DNA of 18,192 nt from an uncultured Bacilli bacterium (GTDB lineage Bacteria > Bacillota_I > Bacilli_A > RF39 > UBA660), in NCBI GenBank assembly GCA_947853365.1, contig CANTWQ010000080.1, positions 1 to 18,192 on the forward strand, in the 5' to 3' direction. The position numbers were made by a program, and so were the translations under genes. The notes under the pieces are model-generated. The model saw nothing but the letters and a program-made list of their open reading frames with translations, ran no database searches and was not told the origin of the DNA. Each line of letters opens with the position of its first letter. Position 1 is the stretch's first letter. Positions 15,997-18,192 of the stretch are shown piece by piece.

Positions 15997-16005
15997 ACTA
16001 TATCA
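15997..16005 (-). promoter_or_regulatory. extended -10 promoter of the TerB-BrxD-helicase operon
   Basis: Minus strand TGATATAGT fits TGnTATAaT with one mismatch. The -35 at 17 bp is weak (TAGGAA). The expected transcript start is near 15990, giving a leader of about 19 nt that carries AGGAGG. The htpG terminator lies just upstream, so the operon is expressed independently of htpG. Confidence 0.5.
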
Positions 16006-16036
16006 TATTTTTCCATATTTTCCTAGTAATCAACTG

Positions 16037-16063
16037 AAAAAAGCCCGTTTTCTGGGCTTTTTG
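16037..16063 (-). terminator. rho-independent terminator of htpG
   Basis: Stem AAAAAGCCC (16038-16046) / GGGCTTTTT (16054-16062) with a 7-nt loop and T-runs on both strands. On the minus strand it ends 11 nt beyond the htpG stop codon. A textbook hairpin separating htpG from the TerB operon. Confidence 0.9.
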
Positions 16064-16073
16064 TTTCTACTTA

Positions 16074-17957
16074 TTATTTTGATAAGATATTGCAGATCAA
16101 ATTACTAATCTCGGTTGGATTTTCTACAGGCAATCCTTCGATTAACCTTGCTTGCGCATATAGAATTTTCGTGTATTCTTGTAGTTCTTCTAATTCTTTG
16201 TTATTGTATAACTCTTTTAATTTGTTGGCAATCGGATGATGTTCATTGATTTCCATAATGGTTTCGGCTTTTACTTTTTCTCCCGTTGGCATGGTGTTTA
16301 ATACTTTTTCCATTTCGACAGATAAAGCACCTTTACTTGTTAAGCAAACAGGATGGTTTTTCAAACGATTTGTAAAAGTAATACCTGAGATTTCATCTTG
16401 TAAATCTTTTTGCATCTCGGCGAATAGATCTTTGGCTTCTTCATTGGCTTTTTTCAATGCTTCTTTTTCTTCTTCACTATTGAGATCGAGTTTGTCATCG
16501 GAAACATTCATAAATTTCTTTCCATCATAGTCCATCATCATTTTTAATGTGAACTCATCGACATAATCTGTTAAATAAAGGATTTCATATCCTTTGTCTT
16601 TGACGGATTCTACTTGTGGAAGTAAATCTATTCTATCTAAAGAATCGCCACAGGCATAATAAATGGTATCTTGCCCTTCTTTCATCCGGGCAACATATTC
16701 TTTTAAGGTTGTATATTTTTCATCATTGGATGAATAGAAAAGTAACAAGTCTTGTAGTACATCTTTCTTCATACCATAACTGGTGTAGATGCCATATTTG
16801 AGTTGTATTCCAAAGTCTTTATAGAATTTTTCATACGCTTTTCGATCATCTTTTAACATTGCTTCTAGTTCTTTTTTGATTTTGGTTTCTAGACTCTTGG
16901 CAATGCTTTCAATTTGATAGTTTTCTTGCAAGGTTTCACGTGAGATGTTTAAAGAAATATCTTCGCTATCGACAAGACCTTTGACAAAACTAAAATAGTC
17001 TGGCAAGAGTTCTTTACATTTATCCATGATAAGAACACCTTTGGAATAGAGTTTTAATCCTTTCTCATAATCTTTGCTGTAATAATCAAATGGTGCATGC
17101 GATGGGATAAATAATAAGGTTTGATAGCTGCAACGTCCTTCGACTTCAGAACGAATAATGCGCAGTGGTTTTTCGTAATCATAAAATTTATCGGTATAGA
17201 AATCATTATATTCTTCTTCTGTTACATCTTTCTTCGGCTTTTTCCAAATCGGAATCATGCTGTTTAAAGTTTTGTCTTCTTCTGTAGAAACCTCTTCTTC
17301 ACTATCTTCTTTTTTCGTTTTAGTAATTACTTTCATTTTAATTGGATAACGAATATAATCGGAATATTTCTTGATTAAATTTTGGATGGTATATTCTTCT
17401 AGGAATGTATCATAAGAGGTTGTCTCTGTATTTTCTTTTAGATGAAGAATCACTTCGGTTCCATTTCCTTCTTTTTCGCATTCTTTGATTGTATATCCGT
17501 CGGCTCCGGTCGACTCCCATAGATAGGCTTTGTCGCTATCGATTGATTTACTTTTGACCGTCACTTTATCGCTTACCATGAATGCCGAATAAAATCCTAC
17601 GCCAAATTGTCCAATAATGGAAATGTCTTTGGCTTTATCATTGCCTTCTTTAAATAGTTCTGAACCGCTTTTAGCAATCGTTCCTAAATTGGTTTCTAGT
17701 TCTTCTTCCGTCATACCAATACCATTATCGGTAATTGTTAAGGTACGATTTTCTTTATCAGGAATCACACGAATTTCTAGGCTATCTCGCTTTATTTTTA
17801 GCTTTTTATCAGTTAATGCGCGATAGTATAATTTATCGATGGCATCACTGGCATTCGATATCAATTCACGTAAGAAAATCTCACGATTGGTATAGATTGA
17901 ATTGATCATCATGTCTAATAGTTTTTTTGATTCTGCTTTAAATTGTTTTTTCTTCAC
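16074..17957 (-). CDS. htpG: molecular chaperone HtpG (Hsp90)
   Basis: A 627-residue bacterial Hsp90, normal length. It is an ATP-dependent dimeric chaperone of the cytosol. The GHKL ATPase signatures are visible: FLRELISNASDA (28-39; E31, N35), DNGIGM (77-82; D77) and GQFGVGFYSAF (116-126). The middle domain has SLNISRETLQ with the conserved arginine that reaches the ATP site, and the C-terminal dimerisation region is complete, without the eukaryotic MEEVD tail. A Glu/Lys/Ser-rich insert near 216-228 corresponds to the charged linker. The start is a GTG at 17957, set by AGGAAG about 9 nt upstream and by the family N-terminus (KKQFKAESKKLLD). It is monocistronic, with a terminator behind it and a CIRCE-like heat-shock operator over its promoter. 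Confidence 0.97.
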   Translation of the reverse strand: MKKKQFKAESKKLLDMMINSIYTNREIFLRELISNASDAIDKLYYRALTDKKLKIKRDSLEIRVIPDKENRTLTITDNGIGMTEEELETNLGTIAKSGSELFKEGNDKAKDISIIGQFGVGFYSAFMVSDKVTVKSKSIDSDKAYLWESTGADGYTIKECEKEGNGTEVILHLKENTETTSYDTFLEEYTIQNLIKKYSDYIRYPIKMKVITKTKKEDSEEEVSTEEDKTLNSMIPIWKKPKKDVTEEEYNDFYTDKFYDYEKPLRIIRSEVEGRCSYQTLLFIPSHAPFDYYSKDYEKGLKLYSKGVLIMDKCKELLPDYFSFVKGLVDSEDISLNISRETLQENYQIESIAKSLETKIKKELEAMLKDDRKAYEKFYKDFGIQLKYGIYTSYGMKKDVLQDLLLFYSSNDEKYTTLKEYVARMKEGQDTIYYACGDSLDRIDLLPQVESVKDKGYEILYLTDYVDEFTLKMMMDYDGKKFMNVSDDKLDLNSEEEKEALKKANEEAKDLFAEMQKDLQDEISGITFTNRLKNHPVCLTSKGALSVEMEKVLNTMPTGEKVKAETIMEINEHHPIANKLKELYNNKELEELQEYTKILYAQARLIEGLPVENPTEISNLICNILSK

Positions 17958-18005
17958 AATATCACTCTTCCTTTTTATGGATCAATAAAGATCCTAACAA
18001 GGAAT

Positions 18006-18034
18006 ATGGTAGCACTTGATTTGGCAATTGTCAA
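18006..18034 (-). promoter_or_regulatory. htpG promoter
   Basis: Minus strand: TTGACA (18029-18034, perfect), a 17-bp spacer, TACCAT (18006-18011) preceded by TGC, so the -10 is weak in sequence but of extended type. Transcription would start near 17999, leaving a leader of about 42 nt before the GTG. Confidence 0.7.
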
Positions 18035-18047
18035 TAGAGAGTGCTAA
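18009..18047. promoter_or_regulatory. CIRCE-like inverted repeat straddling the htpG promoter
   Basis: The right arm GAGTGCTAA (18039-18047) is a perfect CIRCE half-site. The left arm GTAGCACTT (18009-18017) has 7 of 9 bases of TTAGCACTC. The spacer is 21 bp (18018-18038), against 9 bp in canonical CIRCE. The right arm lies just upstream of the -35 box and the left arm overlaps the -10 region. It is a likely HrcA-type operator (inference), but the spacing is atypical. Confidence 0.55.
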
Positions 18048-18060
18048 TTTTATAAAATTT

Positions 18061-18088
18061 AAAATTCGTAATATCGATTACGAATTTT
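18061..18088 (-). terminator. terminator hairpin between the tRNA fragment and htpG
   Basis: A perfect 12-bp stem, AAAATTCGTAAT (18061-18072) and its complement (18077-18088), with a 4-nt loop. It is T-rich on both sides. It lies just 3' of the minus-strand tRNA end and would stop that transcript before the htpG promoter. Confidence 0.65.
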
Positions 18089-18192
18089 TCTATTATCTTG
18101 AACCTAATATAGGTTTATCTCTTATGGTGCGAGGAAGGAGACTTGAACTCCCACGGTAAGAGATAAACCTATATAAGGTTCAAGATAATAGA
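18089..18192. repeat. 36-bp near-perfect inverted repeat reaching the window edge
   Basis: Arms 18089-18124 and 18157-18192 are reverse complements at 35 of 36 positions (A/A mismatch at 18106 and 18175), separated by 32 bp. Each arm contains its own small hairpin (AACCT...AGGTT). The right arm ends at the last base of the window, so the repeat may continue. The loop is exactly the 3' end of a tRNA. Confidence 0.9.
18125..18156 (-). tRNA. 3' end of a tRNA gene (T arm, acceptor strand, CCA), leucine type likely
   Basis: Minus strand: T stem GGGAG, T loop TTCAAGT, stem CTCCT, acceptor 3' strand TCCTCGC, discriminator A and encoded CCA. The predicted 5' acceptor strand (GCGAGGA) and A73 fit tRNA-Leu, and the bases before the T stem (CTTACCGT) could be the end of a long variable arm. 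No D arm, anticodon loop or 5' acceptor strand is found in the bases to the window end; an inverted-repeat arm stands there instead. The gene is partial as seen, and the amino acid identity is inference. Confidence 0.7.

Noticed and set aside
18009..18047. A canonical CIRCE element
   Set aside because: The spacer is 21 bp rather than 9 bp and the left arm has two mismatches, so I report it only as CIRCE-like.
18125..18192. A complete tRNA gene
   Set aside because: No D arm, anticodon stem or complementary 5' acceptor strand can be found before the window ends; that space is taken by the inverted-repeat arm.
1..18192. CRISPR arrays, insertion sequences, transposases or prophage genes
   Set aside because: No regularly spaced repeats, no transposase or integrase motifs and no phage structural genes were seen in any frame.

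Overview
The window (18,192 bp) is AT-rich, gene-dense DNA from a low-GC Gram-positive bacterium. The standard genetic code is used (UGA serves as stop), Shine-Dalgarno sites are strong (AGGAGG or GAGGTG types), and several extended -10 promoters (TGnTATAAT) are visible. A CoA-dehydratase-type activase with two companion iron-sulfur proteins points to an anaerobe. Best inference: an anaerobic Bacillota lineage near Erysipelotrichia/Bacilli, probably from a metagenome. The left end cuts a gene. The right end stops inside an inverted repeat, so this may be a whole contig.

Layout. 1-3576 (minus): an uncharacterised gene followed by the split trio DUF2229/COG3580-like, COG3581-like and COG1924-like activase, with start/stop overlaps showing an operon. 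3654-5257 (minus): a compact M3-like metallopeptidase translationally coupled to an unknown helical protein. 5348-5884 (plus): an unknown protein diverging from that pair; it converges with a zinc-ribbon membrane protein (5900-6793, minus), and both share one terminator hairpin. 6895-9441 (minus): an SDR oxidoreductase, a YnbB/COG4100-type PLP enzyme, and a membrane-anchored thioredoxin-like protein with its own promoter. 9577-10623 (plus): a membrane metallophosphoesterase.

10630-15971 (minus) is the most interesting block. It is a tightly packed four-gene operon: a TerB_N/TerB_C protein, a BrxD-like (DUF2791) P-loop ATPase, an Lhr/BrxHI-like superfamily II helicase, and a 79-residue protein. 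It looks like a stand-alone DNA-processing or defence module, because no BREX methylase, no PglZ and no ter operon accompany it here.

16074-18088 (minus): htpG (Hsp90), with a strong terminator and a promoter straddled by a CIRCE-like inverted repeat whose spacer is 21 bp instead of 9. Upstream lie a hairpin terminator and the 3' end of a tRNA (leucine type likely) on the minus strand. That tRNA fragment sits in the loop of a 36-bp near-perfect inverted repeat that runs into the window edge. It is either a natural structure or an assembly/amplification fold-back.
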